Source: Choanephora cucurbitarum (lineage: Eukaryota; Mucoromycota; Mucoromycetes; Mucorales; Choanephoraceae). From it: a stretch of DNA of 64,000 nt. Positions 25,456-36,376 of the stretch are shown piece after piece; within the stretch, counting starts at the first letter, position 1; each line of letters starts with the position of its first letter. The notes under the pieces are model-generated. The model was not told where the DNA came from. It saw only the letters and a program-made list of their open reading frames with translations, and ran no database searches. The translations under genes and the position numbers were made by a program. Location of the stretch: the NCBI GenBank assembly GCA_025331435.1, contig JAIWNI010000029.1:124001-188000 (forward strand). Reading direction: 5' to 3'.

Positions 25456-27102
25456 ATTTAATTTATTTCTCTTCTCTCAAGCCAAACATTGTAATATTTG
25501 AAAATAGTGTATGTTAAATAAACTCGTTTTTGTACAAAGTAAAATACTTAGCGATATGACATAACGTGTGCACGTCCCACAACTCCGTCCAAAAACCATA
25601 GCACTCATGCTTAAAGAAAAGGACTTGAGACATATTAACGTTTTATTCATAATTAAAAACGACTAGTGTATGCGATACGTATATAAATATATACATATAC
25701 AATACATACTTGTTTGTTATGGCTACTAATACATCTCTTATTCTATAACAAAACACCCTTTTAACGCGTTTCATTTTAATTATTAGTATATTCGGCATTA
25801 CAAAAATTAGCGCGTTTACGATAGAAGACGGAGATGAAAGGTGATTAAGAGCATTTTCGAATGACTATCTTTGGCAACAATAATAGAAGCAGAATAAAAA
25901 ATGGCAGATTAGAAGAAAATAGTAAACGAGGACTGACATCATATACCTAAGTTTGTTGAGCGATTCTAACTGATAAGCATGAATACTAATTTACAAGCAT
26001 TTTTTTATTCTTCGAGTTGATAGCTTGTTGTATAGAAAATCATCTTGAAGAATGGATAAACCTTTCGAAATTTACCTTTGTGTTATAGAAAGATATCAGA
26101 GCAAGATAACATCCAACATCAGGGGTTTACAGTTGATTTCAAACCTTAGAATAATTTAGAACCGACATGACCTAGATTCGTCATAGACCTATTCTTTTAT
26201 CAAGCCATTATGCAGAACTATTTTTGATTCGATTGAAAGTCACGAACCACAGATAATGTCTTGACAGAAACTTGCAAAAGGTTACATTATTAAATTTTGG
26301 AGAATTGCCAAAATTCCAAAATACAGTTCAAACATAATTCTCATGGCAACAATTTTTTATAGTTTCTATTGATATGAAGAAGATTGTTGATTGCGCGATA
26401 CTGTTATCTAATTTCAAAAGCCAATACAGTCCTTATATGAATATCTGAGAAGCTTATATAGTCTCGTAGCCAAATAAAAAGAGAAATCACAATTCTCTAC
26501 CATTCCTGTAAAAAAAGACTATCATCGGAATGCATTAATAAAGTGCATTTGCTATAGCAATATTGAGCTTATAACATGATTGAGAGCCATACTTTCTTTT
26601 TCAAAGATGGTCTATGCAAGTATAATGAAAGCATTGGAAAAAGGAAGCTCTGTTGACTACTTTTAGCATGAGCAAAATATTCTTTCTTTTAACTAGAAAG
26701 AAAGAAAGAAAAAGATCGAACACTAAATATGGAATATACTTCATTCTATATCAGCTACTGTTGTTCCAAATAGAGACGAATAACTTAAAACAGGTTATTA
26801 AAAAGAAAAAAATGTTATCTTTCATGTTTGTGTTCATGTAAAGCATTTGTTCCTTTTATTTGAAGGACTGAGACATATAATACTAACATTATCTACTATT
26901 ACTTCACCTAGCATATACAAGGTTAGCATAAACTCTTGTACATACCTTTCTTAAATTTTCCTAAAAATCCTGGAGGTTAATCAAATCGAAACAGACAAGC
27001 CCATACTAGCACTCTCTGCTCTTAAAGTTAACACCATTCTCTGACTAACTGAAAGTCAACAGTACATCAAAGAGCCACGATTCCACTTAAAAAGCTGGTC
27101 AG
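25456..27102. other. intergenic
   Basis: AT-rich spacer of about 1.7 kb after the dehydrogenase. No coding segment is supported. From about 26960 it is homologous to the region before the second secreted-protein gene (30719-31032). Confidence 0.5.
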
Positions 27103-27109
27103 GTAAAAG
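27046..27109 (+). promoter_or_regulatory. conserved upstream block, copy 1
   Basis: 64 bases identical to 30969-31032, upstream of the paralogue. It starts taactgaaagtcaacagta and ends ctggtcaggtaaaag, including the donor of the proposed 5' leader intron. The identity exceeds that of the coding regions, so it is either recently duplicated or under constraint. Confidence 0.8.
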
Positions 27110-27150
27110 GCAAATGCTCCTACTTTTGCTCTTTATTCCTTTCTTTTCAG
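27103..27150 (+). other. probable 5' UTR intron of the first secreted-protein gene
   Basis: CAG|GTAAAAGG ... TTCTTTTCAG|TATTTG, 48 bases with a strong polypyrimidine tract, upstream of the ATG at 27210. The paralogue has the same structure at 31026-31093. Confidence 0.6.
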
Positions 27151-27209
27151 TATTTGTGATTCTTTACCACTTCCTGTCAGCCACAAAACATAAACACTGA
27201 TAGCACAAG

Positions 27210-28226
27210 ATGCAACTCTCTCTCTCGTTTGCTTCTACCGCACTGTTGCTTGCTATTGTCTCTGCAGCTCCTGCCTCTCAGTCCTCTTCTGATGTCAGTG
27301 CATCTGCCAGTGCCCTCGATTATGCTTCAGTCATTGCTAGCATGATGGAAGCTAGCGGTTCCTCTGTTTCTGCAGTCCCTATGGAATACTTCATGATCCC
27401 TCAGTTAGAAAAACGAGCGACTTGGGATGACAGAGAAGATGACGATGACAAAGACTATGATAGCGATGATTCTAAGGATGAAGATTATCATGATTGGGAT
27501 GACAATGATTACTCCAAGGATGGAGATTACCATGATTGGGACGATGAATACCACGAAGGTAAACACTCAGACGGCAAAAAAGATGACCATGACTACCAAG
27601 GTTGGTATGACAAAGACTTCAAGAAACAAAAGGATGACGACTTTTTTGGCCCCTTCGGAGGGAATGGACTCTTTTCACCTATCATTGTCCCTCGACCGCC
27701 CCCAACCAACGATACCCTGCCTATTCCCGATACCAACGGTACCCTGCCTATCCCCAATACCAACGGTACCCTGCCTATCCCCAATACCAACAACGGCGGT
27801 AACAACGGCGGCAACAATGGTGGTAACAATGGTGGTAACAACGGCAACAACGGCGGCAACAATGGTGGTAACAACGGCAACAACGGCGGCAACAATGGTG
27901 GTAACAACGGCAACAACGGCGGCAACAATGGTGGTAACAACGGCGGCAACAATGGTGGTAACAATGGCGGCAACAACAATCAAACAAATGCTGTGCGTGT
28001 ATTCCGAATTCCAAGTGGTGAAGCAGCTGAAGTTGCAACTGACAACATTAGAATTGCGTAAGTCTGTTTTTATAGGATCATGTCGTCTCATCTCTATCTT
28101 ACGCTGATCACATATTTTTGTTCAAACAGTTTAGAACAAGCAACAGAAACTGTGCAAGTGGTTGGCTTATTTGAACCTCTAGGATTAAACAGTTCTCCCA
28201 TAGGCCCTGCTCCTAGTTCTGCTTAG
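27210..28226 (+). CDS. secreted acidic repeat protein with Gly/Asn-rich tract
   Basis: Exons 27210-28057 and 28130-28226, 314 residues. A clear signal peptide (MQLSLSFASTALLLAIVSAA) is followed by a Ser/Ala-rich propeptide and a Kex2 site (LEKR, cleavage after residue 69). Then comes a strongly acidic region with units around HDWDDNDYSKDGDY. Next are three copies of NGTLPIP/NDTLPIP with N-glycosylation sequons, then a GGNN tract. A short C-terminal module (RIPSGEAAEVATDN ... VVGLFEPLG) is shared with the paralogue. I do not know the function; secretion through the ER is strongly indicated, and the acidic composition suggests cation binding or a wall/matrix role (inference). It is unlike any family I can name. 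Confidence 0.85.
27780..27981 (+). repeat. GGNN-encoding minisatellite
   Basis: Degenerate repeats of 12-21 bases built from ggtaacaacggc and ggcaacaatggt, coding (GGNN)n and NGGNN units in the first secreted protein. Units differ mainly at third codon positions. The paralogue lacks this tract. Confidence 0.9.
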
Positions 28227-29456
28227 ATATATACTTTATTGGAGAGGCAATGCTATAGTTATATAAAAGAAATATTTAAATTCAACGAAATGAATGTAAA
28301 TAGAAGTGACATATGATATGTTAGAAGAACAAGCTAAGCTGCCAATATGTCTTTCTTAGCACTAATAACAATGATCCCAATACTGGCAATACATCCTCAA
28401 GAGTAGAACTGTTGTCAAAGGTTTTTTTTCTGACATTGGCATACTTCAATGGCTTAGCCCAAAAGAACTTGAACTCTCATTGCGATGATCTTGCTTTTCA
28501 TTGTTTTCTTCTCAGCAGCAGTTTTCTTACCTTTTTTGGATATTTAAAAACTAAGATACATCGTCTCGTTATTTTTGAAGTTTTGCAAATAACCCAGTAC
28601 TCGAGACGCATCTTTATATCTTGCGGCTCTGTTATACATTATAGTAAATATGTAAAGAAAAGGGAGAGTGCTATTGCCAAAAAGTGGACATAACTTAGGT
28701 AAATTTTTGACTTCTATGTATGTTTATAGGAAGCTCATTCACGCCCTTTTTTTTCATTGACTTCTCGGTTACTGTATTAAACACTCGATAGATTGGACAA
28801 ATCCAACTCATGAATGTGAGCAAGGGATAAACTTCTAATCTCTATTACAACCTCGGATTTATAGGTGGCAGTCAGATCGACATTTATGCAATGTCTGATT
28901 CGAAAAAAACTATTCTTGATGACTGGCTTTACTTGTAAAAGTTTGAAATGCTTAGGATTTTGTTTGAAAGAAGTACTTACTTCTCTCGTGTTTTTTGTTA
29001 CTAGCGATATTATCTGTGTAAGAAACTTGCGAGATGTTGATGCTAAGCTTTTAATTCAGTTACAAAACTATCAAAAATAAAAGAGAAGTATCATGTAGTT
29101 GACCTCTTGTAAGCGAGTTTCTTCGTACTCATCAAATACGATACACAAGACAAAGGACTAAACATGTCGTTAGTATTAACCATACAGTTTGCAGTATCAA
29201 AAGGCAAATCGTCTTTCAAAGCAGTATCATTGTGAATTGATAGTTTTCGATCCATGAATTCATTCTTTATATCAGCAGATAAAAAAAAGCCTCCAGTGCT
29301 TTTGTTACCAAAAACAAAAAAAGAAACGCTTTGCTTTCTCATCCAATACTCATTTCAAGACAGTACCTTGTTATAATTAGGCTATGCCATACTTTTCTGC
29401 AAAAGGTGTCATAAGATAGACGTGATTTAATGCCGAGATCTTGAAGATGCATTCTA
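28227..29456. other. intergenic
   Basis: AT-rich DNA between the first secreted-protein gene and the MITE. ORFs at 28412-28693 and 28865-29080 have no motif or splice context. Confidence 0.45.
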
Positions 29457-29561
29457 TACAGTCATCCCCCGATTTAGGGAACAGTCTTGGTTCCCTCGAC
29501 ACCGTTCCCTAAATCAAAATCGTTCCTTATATTTCGTTCCCTAAATCGGGGGATGGCTGTA
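29457..29561. mobile_element. short MITE with 24 bp terminal inverted repeats and TA duplication (Tc1/mariner-pogo type)
   Basis: An about 101 bp element, 29459-29559, flanked by TA on both sides. The left end starts cagtcatcccccgattta and the right end is its inverted copy, with one mismatch in the paired 26-base ends (29457-29482 and 29536-29561, counting the TA). The interior repeats the gttccctaaatc motif again. CAGT-starting ends with TA target duplication are typical of Tc1/mariner and pogo-like elements. It has no coding capacity, so it would be non-autonomous. Confidence 0.85.
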
Positions 29562-31032
29562 CATGTATTTCTTTTTAGAAAAAGAAAACTACTCGTCCGT
29601 AGCAGTGTTTCGTCTGAATAGTGCATCAAAAAAGGAAAATGATGAACCAAAGTGGATGTTTGCAATTTTTTACAGATAATTATTACAATTTATTCAGTTG
29701 GCAAGACTCGCTTTAACAAATACACTAATGATTAGCTCCATTCTTTGTTTTGACATCCACACTCGGACAATCTAATTAATCTACTACTACCAAATCTAGC
29801 TCTAATAGCGGACTATGTTGTCATATTGTTATAGAGCTTAAATCTGACATCAAACCCTCTAGAAATACACAAGGCTGATGATCAGCCAAATAGAAAGTGG
29901 GATACTCGGGATATTTGCTAAAAGACATGAACGAAAATATAGAGTTTTATCGCCATAAATTCAAGCACTCTCGGCAAACAACCACTATCTATCTTGGCTA
30001 GAAGATAGTTTTGCTTATTAAATGATTACATACCAAAGGAAAACCAGATCAAACTCTTTTTTCTGTTTCATGATTATAGAATAAAAAACTTAAGTTATGC
30101 ATTCTTTTCGACTTCGCTGATTTAGAAAACAGTGTGTATCAAGTCGATTGATTGTTATTAAATCTCTCTCTTTCTTGACTGCACCTATATTATGAGCATT
30201 TTGTTATTACAATATAAGGATTCATTTCATAAAAATAAGTGTTCTGTAGCACAATCATCATGCGAACTTAATTACATTATATTGTACAGAAGGTAGATAT
30301 TTTTCTTGCCGAGACGGAGGTTTGGTTTGAAACAAGCTTGCGTAAGTATAAAGAAAAATTTTATTGTCTACTTTCTTTTTGATAAGGAAAAATACAAAAA
30401 AACTTTATCTTAAAGCAAAAATACAAAAATTAGTATATTGTTCATTCTATGCCAGCTTCTAATGCTTAAAAAGAGTTTCCATAAAAGAAAGGAGCAGATA
30501 AACCAATCTTTTAAAAATCATTTTTATAAAAACTTTGCTTTTTTGCATAGATGTTTGAGTATAATACTTATTTATTTGCCTCAAGTACCAAGGTATAGTT
30601 CAAATATCACTTATCATCCCTTTGACTAATGGTTAGTAGATTGGCTCCAATTCTTATACACATGCTATTTGCAACACAAATCAAAACCTAATCTGTCACT
30701 TTGTTGTTTTCTTTACTTTCCTTAAAATCATGGAAATTAACCAAATTGGAGCAGATAAGCTCACACCAGCACTCTCTACTTTTGTAGCTAGTATCATTTT
30801 GCGGCTTGATTTCTGAGTAGATGTCATTGCGTAATGACAAAATTCGCTCAACAACATCCAAAACAAGTGTGATAATAGATGCTGACTGGGCTTATTTGCA
30901 GAGATGAAAAGAGAATTAGGAATAACAGCAACAATAATGATAAAGGTACAACCGCATCCTCTTCTGGTTAACTGAAAGTCAACAGTACATCAAAGAGCCA
31001 CGATTCCACTTAAAAAGCTGGTCAGGTAAAAG
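29562..31032. other. intergenic with duplicated promoter homology at its end
   Basis: AT-rich. From 30719 it resembles the upstream region of the first secreted-protein gene (about 26960-27035), then about 170 bases (30796-30968) have no counterpart, then homology resumes at 30969. No gene seen between 29562 and 30700. Confidence 0.5.
30969..31032 (+). promoter_or_regulatory. conserved upstream block, copy 2
   Basis: Identical over 64 bases to 27046-27109. See copy 1. Confidence 0.8.
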
Positions 31033-31093
31033 ATAAATACTCTTAATTTTGCTCTTCTTTTTAGTCTTCGTATTCTTATTCCTTTCTTTTCAG
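31026..31093 (+). other. probable 5' UTR intron of the second secreted-protein gene
   Basis: CAG|GTAAAAGA ... CTTTTCAG|TACTTG, 68 bases, at the same relative place as in the paralogue. Confidence 0.55.
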
Positions 31094-31152
31094 TACTTGC
31101 GATTCTTTACCATCTCCTGTCAGCCACAAAACATAAACACTGGTAGCACAAG

Positions 31153-31938
31153 ATGCAACTCTTTCTCTCGCTTGTTTCTACCGCTCTGTTGCTTGTCATT
31201 GTCTCTGCAACTCCTGCCTCTCAGTCCTCTTCTGATTTAGGCGCCAATGGGATGAAAGCCGTCCACTCATCTACTTCTCTATATCCTAATGGATTCTTTG
31301 CAACCCCAGAGATGGAGGATCGGTGGCCATGGGATGACGAAGAGGAGGATAATACGCACAAAGGCTATGACAATGATTATTCTAAGGATGAAGAGCATCG
31401 TGATTGGAATGATATTGATTATTCTAAAGACGAAGAGAATTATGATTGGAACGACAGAGATTATACTGAAGGCGCAGGACATTACGATTGGGATGACAAA
31501 GAATTCAAAAAGAATAGAGATCGCAAGAAAGAACTATCTGGTAGGCCTTTAGTATATGACGATGACATGATATGGTCTGATGGTCTTTAAGCCAAATCTA
31601 ATAGCAATATGCATGATCTTAAAATCACTGAGCCCAAACCTTCTGACGTTCAGTTTATAAATGCTCAAGGTTTTTATAAAGACGATGAATTAAGGTATTT
31701 GCCTGTGCGACTGATCAAGATACCAGAAGGTGAAGTAGTTAAGATTGTAACCGATAATGTTCGTGTCGCGTAAGTCTTTCTCTATAACTGTGCATTGTTT
31801 CTCCTCTAAACAATACTGTTCGTGTATATCTATCTAATTAGCATAAGCACAGTGGTAGAAACAAGAAGAGTAATTGGGCATTTCGAGCCTTTGGGCTTAG
31901 ATGGTCGACCTGTAGGTCCTGCTCCTACTTCTGCTTAA
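31153..31938 (+). CDS. second secreted acidic protein; in-frame stop, either spliced out or inactivating
   Basis: Paralogue of 27210-28226. The signal peptide MQLFLSLVSTALLLVIVSAT and PASQSSSDL are nearly identical. The acidic region repeats units around DYSKDEENYDWND. A TAA at 31588-31590 stops the frame after 145 codons, but the same frame continues intact to the conserved C-terminal module (LIKIPEGEVVKIVTDN ... VIGHFEPLGLDG) and the matching last intron (31770-31841), ending TAA at 31936-31938. Two readings are possible. A 51-base intron, 31541-31591 (GTAGGC ... CTTTAAG, with a branch-like CTGAT), would remove the stop and keep frame. Or the gene is a recent nonsense pseudogene. It lacks the Kex2 site, NGTLPIP units and GGNN tract of its paralogue. 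Function unknown. Confidence 0.65.
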
Positions 31939-32593
31939 ACATATTATATATTTTAAAGAAAAGCAATACCTTGATTGTACAAGAGAACCTTGGAATTAAC
32001 GCCCTGTGCAACTGTCTTTGGCTTCTGTTCCCTTTATAGGAGGGTTTAACTTGATTTATTGATCTCTTGCTATAGAGCGTCTCGCTTATAAGTGTTCTTT
32101 GACAAATTAGTTTTAGTCAGCCATACAAAAATTGAATTAATGGTATGCTCAATTATCAGTTACTGCCTGTTCGCACATCGTTAGCGCGAATGACATAGCA
32201 CTCTTTGTTTAGGTCAAAATGCAAGTTTTATACTGATTCTGATTGATTATGACGATAAATGAGTCTAAATACTGCTCATTCTTTTAGAAACCCAGACGAG
32301 AAAGCACGTCCGTTATAAAGGGGTGCTATTTCTAAGTACTCCATTGCAGTAACATGAGAGTTCCGCTGTGAACTTGATTGAGCTAAACAAAACTTCAGTA
32401 AGTTTTATGCTATACACCTATTTTAATATTTTCCAAATAAACGAGTGTCCGGTATACATTCTATTTAACAGGTGTGTAACCTGCTTGAATTTCCCTTCTT
32501 CTTTCACACTTTTTCTTTTTATCTGTATTTACGCAAAGATATAAAAATATATACTTACCTAGATAACCCTACCTTATAATACATATATCAAAA
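31939..32593. other. intergenic
   Basis: 3' flank of the secreted-protein gene and promoter of the phosphatase gene. A TATA-like TATAAAAA lies at 32540-32547, 54 bases before the ATG. No gene seen. Confidence 0.5.
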
Positions 32594-33501
32594 ATGCAGT
32601 ACACAACAGCAGCAGCAGTATCCAACATTTTGCCTGAAGCCACTTACAGCAAGGATTTATTTGCTAATGCACAAGGCAACATGGATGATTGGCGATATGA
32701 AATGAGAAGAGAGATACAAGAAATAGTGGTAAGCGATCAGCACGACGAACACTCCAAGCCTTAGCATGTATGCAATCCTCTTATTCTTTTTATTTACTGA
32801 TGGCCCTAAAAAAAGCCCGGTTTGTTCCTAGGACCTTTCTCAGCCTGTCGTCAAGTAGAAAAGCTAAAGCAGCTTGGCATCACACACATTGCCTGTTTTG
32901 TGGATGAGACAGAGGCACGACTGTTTCGTACTGAGAACTTGACACAGTTTTTCGAATATCAACAGTTCATCATCACAGATTCCAATTTACAAAATCTAAT
33001 TCAATACTTTCCACAAACTTCGCATTATTTCCACCATGTTATATCCGGGCTTCAAAGCAAAATATTAGTGTGCTGCAATGGTGGCATGTCGCGCAGTCCT
33101 ACTTTTGTCATTGCTTACATTATGGAAGTGTTCCGTATTGACGCATCACAAGCATATCATTATGTACAAGGAAAACGTCTTTGCATTAATCCGAATGATG
33201 GGTTTAAAAGTCAACTTAAGGTTAGAGTGAAAGAAGGGTCAGATGTATCTGTATGTCAGATATTGATCAAATTTGTTAGGAATACGAGCCAATCTATAGA
33301 GCTCGTCAATTGGGTATTGGACCTACATTTGAAGAAGAAAGACAACAAAGAAGACGTCGTCGATCAGATCCAGAGGAAGACGAAGAAATAGGTGCAAATC
33401 AGAACCCTGCCGAAGTAAAACGCTTTTTTGGATTGGAAGAGCAGCAACAAAATGGAAATAACGCAAATGTAAATGCAGGCTATTCTTCTACACTATTATA
33501 A
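32594..33501 (+). CDS. STYX-family dual-specificity phosphatase-like protein with a cysteine in the active site
   Basis: Exons 32594-32728, 32816-33220 and 33280-33501, 253 residues. The fold and flanking sequence match STYX: VPGLFLGPFSACRQVEKLKQLGITH, FFPQ-like YFPQTSHYF, SRSPTFVIAYIMEVF, YVQGKRLCINPNDGF and KEYEPIYRARQL. Animal STYX is a pseudophosphatase because Gly replaces the nucleophile (HGNAGISRS). Here the loop is VCCNGGMSRS, so a Cys (residue 132) and Arg (138) form Cx5R, with Asp100 as a possible general acid, while the usual His before Cys is also Cys. Catalytic activity is therefore possible but not shown. The C-terminus is charged (RRRRRSDPEEDEE), perhaps for nuclear localisation. 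Confidence 0.9.
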
Positions 33502-34208
33502 AGAAAAAGGGAGGGTATTTGTTCTGTACATATCTTCTTAAGGAAAGATAGAAAAAAAAAGTTACATGGATCAGAGAGAAAAGAAAGGCACAAAAAGGGG
33601 GGTCTCCTTGTAATTATACGTCCTCCATCTTCACTTTTCTTCTTTGTTTGTTTAATGATCATTCTTCTCTAGCCATGTTTCTTTCATAATATGCTAGAAA
33701 AAAACGTATCTTAGATGGGTTTTTTTTTCAGATATACCAAAGTCAGTTTTAGAATAAAGAAATTTCGTGTTTTTTTTCAGAGCTAAATCAAAATATTGTA
33801 TCAAAACGCAGAGTCTTTATAGAATAAGGCTGCAATTGCAAAAGAACAACTAATGACGATTGAAGCTGTAAGGTCTTTGATGGTATTCAGTTTGTTTATA
33901 TGTGTACAAAACAAGTTGAAATAATATGAGTTTCTTGATATTAAACCCATAATTATTTGAGGTATTTTATTGCTAAAAACAAAAGAATAGTTTTTTGTTG
34001 ATAGTGTATAAACTTTGATTGGTTCTATTTTGATATCAATCACTTACGACAATGACAAAACAAAGACACGAAAAATAAATAAATGGTATCATTTTTATAT
34101 AATGCAGAGAGAGAAAAAAAAACATGCTTGAGAAGGAATGCAAATGATGAAAGAAAGGGAAGAAGATGATATGAGTAAAAGTAAAGGTATTCAATATACA
34201 TATGATGA
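33502..34208. other. intergenic, convergent
   Basis: Space between two convergent genes. Long poly-T/poly-A runs; ORFs at 33801-34043 and 34040-34339 on the minus strand are low-complexity or overlap the transporter end. No gene seen. Confidence 0.5.
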
Positions 34209-36376
34209 CTAGATTTTGTTGAAATTCTCTTCTTCCTGTGCTTGCAACAGAGGCACTGCTGTGACATCGAACTGTTGAGCAGTAAAATCATCTGAATTGG
34301 CTCTTTTTGCTCGACCGTCACTTCTTTGAAACCAAGCAATAAGCGACATCATAGCGATAAAAAGAATAATCAGGAACACACTTGCTGTAAATCCTTTGTC
34401 TAAATTATCTGATTTAGTAGCCTGCTTCCTTGAAATGAATTTGTTGTACTATTACTTACGATAATAAGGTGCATCTGTCACAGGCCACAAAATGAGTGAT
34501 GTCCAAGTCCACATGAAAGAGGAAGACGTATTCATGATAGCTATGGCCATTGCTCTGATCTCAGTATTAACTGAAATAGTCTCACTTGCCCAAGTCATGA
34601 TAATCTAGAAAGAGAAAAGTAAGCTATTGTCTGTAGATAGCAGGACAAAAGAAAAAGCAACAACAGATCGACTTACAGAAGAAGTAGATCCTAGTCCTGC
34701 ATGTGTGATCAAAAAGGCGATATACAGAACTGGGAATGGCTGTAAAAACATAGACAACATACTGTTATGTAGCATTAGATACATGATGGATTTCTATTTT
34801 GAATTATACTAACCACATCCCTATCAGACCAACTGAAGCTGGACCGACAATGCAACTATACAAAATCAATATGTTAAAGGTATACTATCTACATCATCTA
34901 ATGGTTGTATCATACCCGTATCGATTTCGAAGCTTATCACTCAAAAATCCAATGCATAGACCGGCTAACATAGTAATGATTGTATCAGGCTATACATATA
35001 CAAAAGTAAGAATTGTTTTTTAAAAGGCAAGATCTGGAATAGTGAGTATGGAACTTACTGTAGTCAACAGATTGGCTGTGACAGCATCAAACCCGAGTTT
35101 CTTAGCTACAATACCAAGTACTTGAGGAGCACCATTTGCCGTATGAATCATTGCCCAACTCATCACAAAAGGGTACAGATACTTGTTTTTAGCCAACAAG
35201 CGGATCTTTTCCTTGAAGCTATACGATACATTTCTGTCTTGACCTTCTTGATTATTGGTTCTCTGAGTTGCCAAGTCGCGTTCCTTTTCATTCAGCCACT
35301 CAGTGTTATGAGGGTAGTCTGGTAGATAAGTATAGCCCAAACATGCCAAAACAACAGTAACACTGGCATCTATCACAAACATCCAACGCCAACTAGTTTC
35401 AACAAATTCCTTTTCTTTTGAGTCTGAGTCTTATCTTGGTTTTCCTTTTTAAAGAAATAAAGTCTCTTACCCGCTTACACCAAACATGCCATCCATTGTT
35501 TTTAATACAACAGCTTGTACTACACCACTAAGTCCGCTTCCGAAAGCGCCACAGATCGACAAAAGTGCCAAACGTTTTCCTAATTCTCTTTTTGTATACC
35601 ATGTACCAAGCAAAAAGACAATCTATTGACCAAAAAGGTAAAAAAGAAAGAAAGAAACGAAAGCGTAATTTAAGGAACAGTAAAGGATATAGAATTAGAG
35701 TTGATAAGGAATGTACAGGATCAGCTGTTACTTACACCAGGATAAAAACCAGCTTCTGCCAAGCCTAAGATAAAGCGAATGAGATAGACGCCTTCTACCG
35801 ATTGAACACAGGCCATTGATAATGTCAGAACACACCAAATGGCTTCTAAAGCAGGCAAATATCTAGAGGGTCTGATACGAGAAAGCAGAATATTGGAAGG
35901 CAGTTGCATACTAAAGAAACAGAAGAAGACAGTAAGTTTCATAAAAAAAAAGATCCTTTTTGTTCTTTAATTACTTTAATCTAATTAAGGATACTTACGA
36001 TAAATATCCCACCATAAATAAGGTACCCATCCAGTTGTATTGTAAGCCTGTAATATTCAACTCTTCTTCCATACCACTGATAAACGCGCTTGCTGTCGGT
36101 GTTCAGAGCCCGAGTTAGTATTTTTTGACACCTAAAATTGATTTTTTTCTTTTTACCTAAATTTGAATTGTCCAATGTCTTTACAAGGTTACCAAACATA
36201 GCAAAGAGTAAAAGTCGTTTGTCTAGTCGATGCACAAGCTCAATCTCATCATGACGGTCTATCTGTTGTTTGCTTTCTTCAATGGGAGCTAATTCGATGA
36301 CTGACGCATTTGACCAATCATCATGTGTCAAATAGCTCAGTGAATCTTCTACGTCTTTGTTGAGTTTAGGCACCAT
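34209..36376 (-). CDS. MFS permease, anion:cation symporter family (Dal5/Tna1-like)
   Basis: A 12-helix major facilitator transporter of the allantoate/nicotinate permease group. Start at 36376 (MVPKLNKDVEDSLSYL), stop TAG at 34209-34211; about ten exons. Landmarks in order: a cytosolic acidic N-terminus, VHRLDKRLLLFAMFGNLVKTLDNSNLG, then across an intron SAFISGMEEELNITGLQYNW and MGTLFMVGYLS, MQLPSNILLSRIRPSRYLP, RFILGLAEAGFYPG, WRWMFVIDASVTVVLACLGYTYLPDYPHNTEWL, FVMSWAMIHTANGAPQVLG and the tail LIAWFQRSDGRAKRANSDDF. These match Dal5/Tna1-type proteins, which import organic anions by H+ symport at the plasma membrane. The real substrate cannot be told from sequence. Intron positions in the 34400-35000 part are approximate. 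Confidence 0.88.

Noticed and set aside
27427..28107. Overlapping ORFs on both strands of the first secreted-protein gene (Met/Ile-rich, Pro/Leu-rich, Cys/His-rich)
   Set aside because: Shadows of the repetitive GGNN and acidic regions. The chosen frame has the signal peptide, the Kex2 site and paralogue conservation. The Cys/His-rich antisense frame could mimic zinc fingers but follows from the repeat.
33801..34339. Minus-strand ORFs after the STYX gene
   Set aside because: Low-complexity Phe/Ile/Tyr-rich strings; the second overlaps the true transporter exon in another frame.
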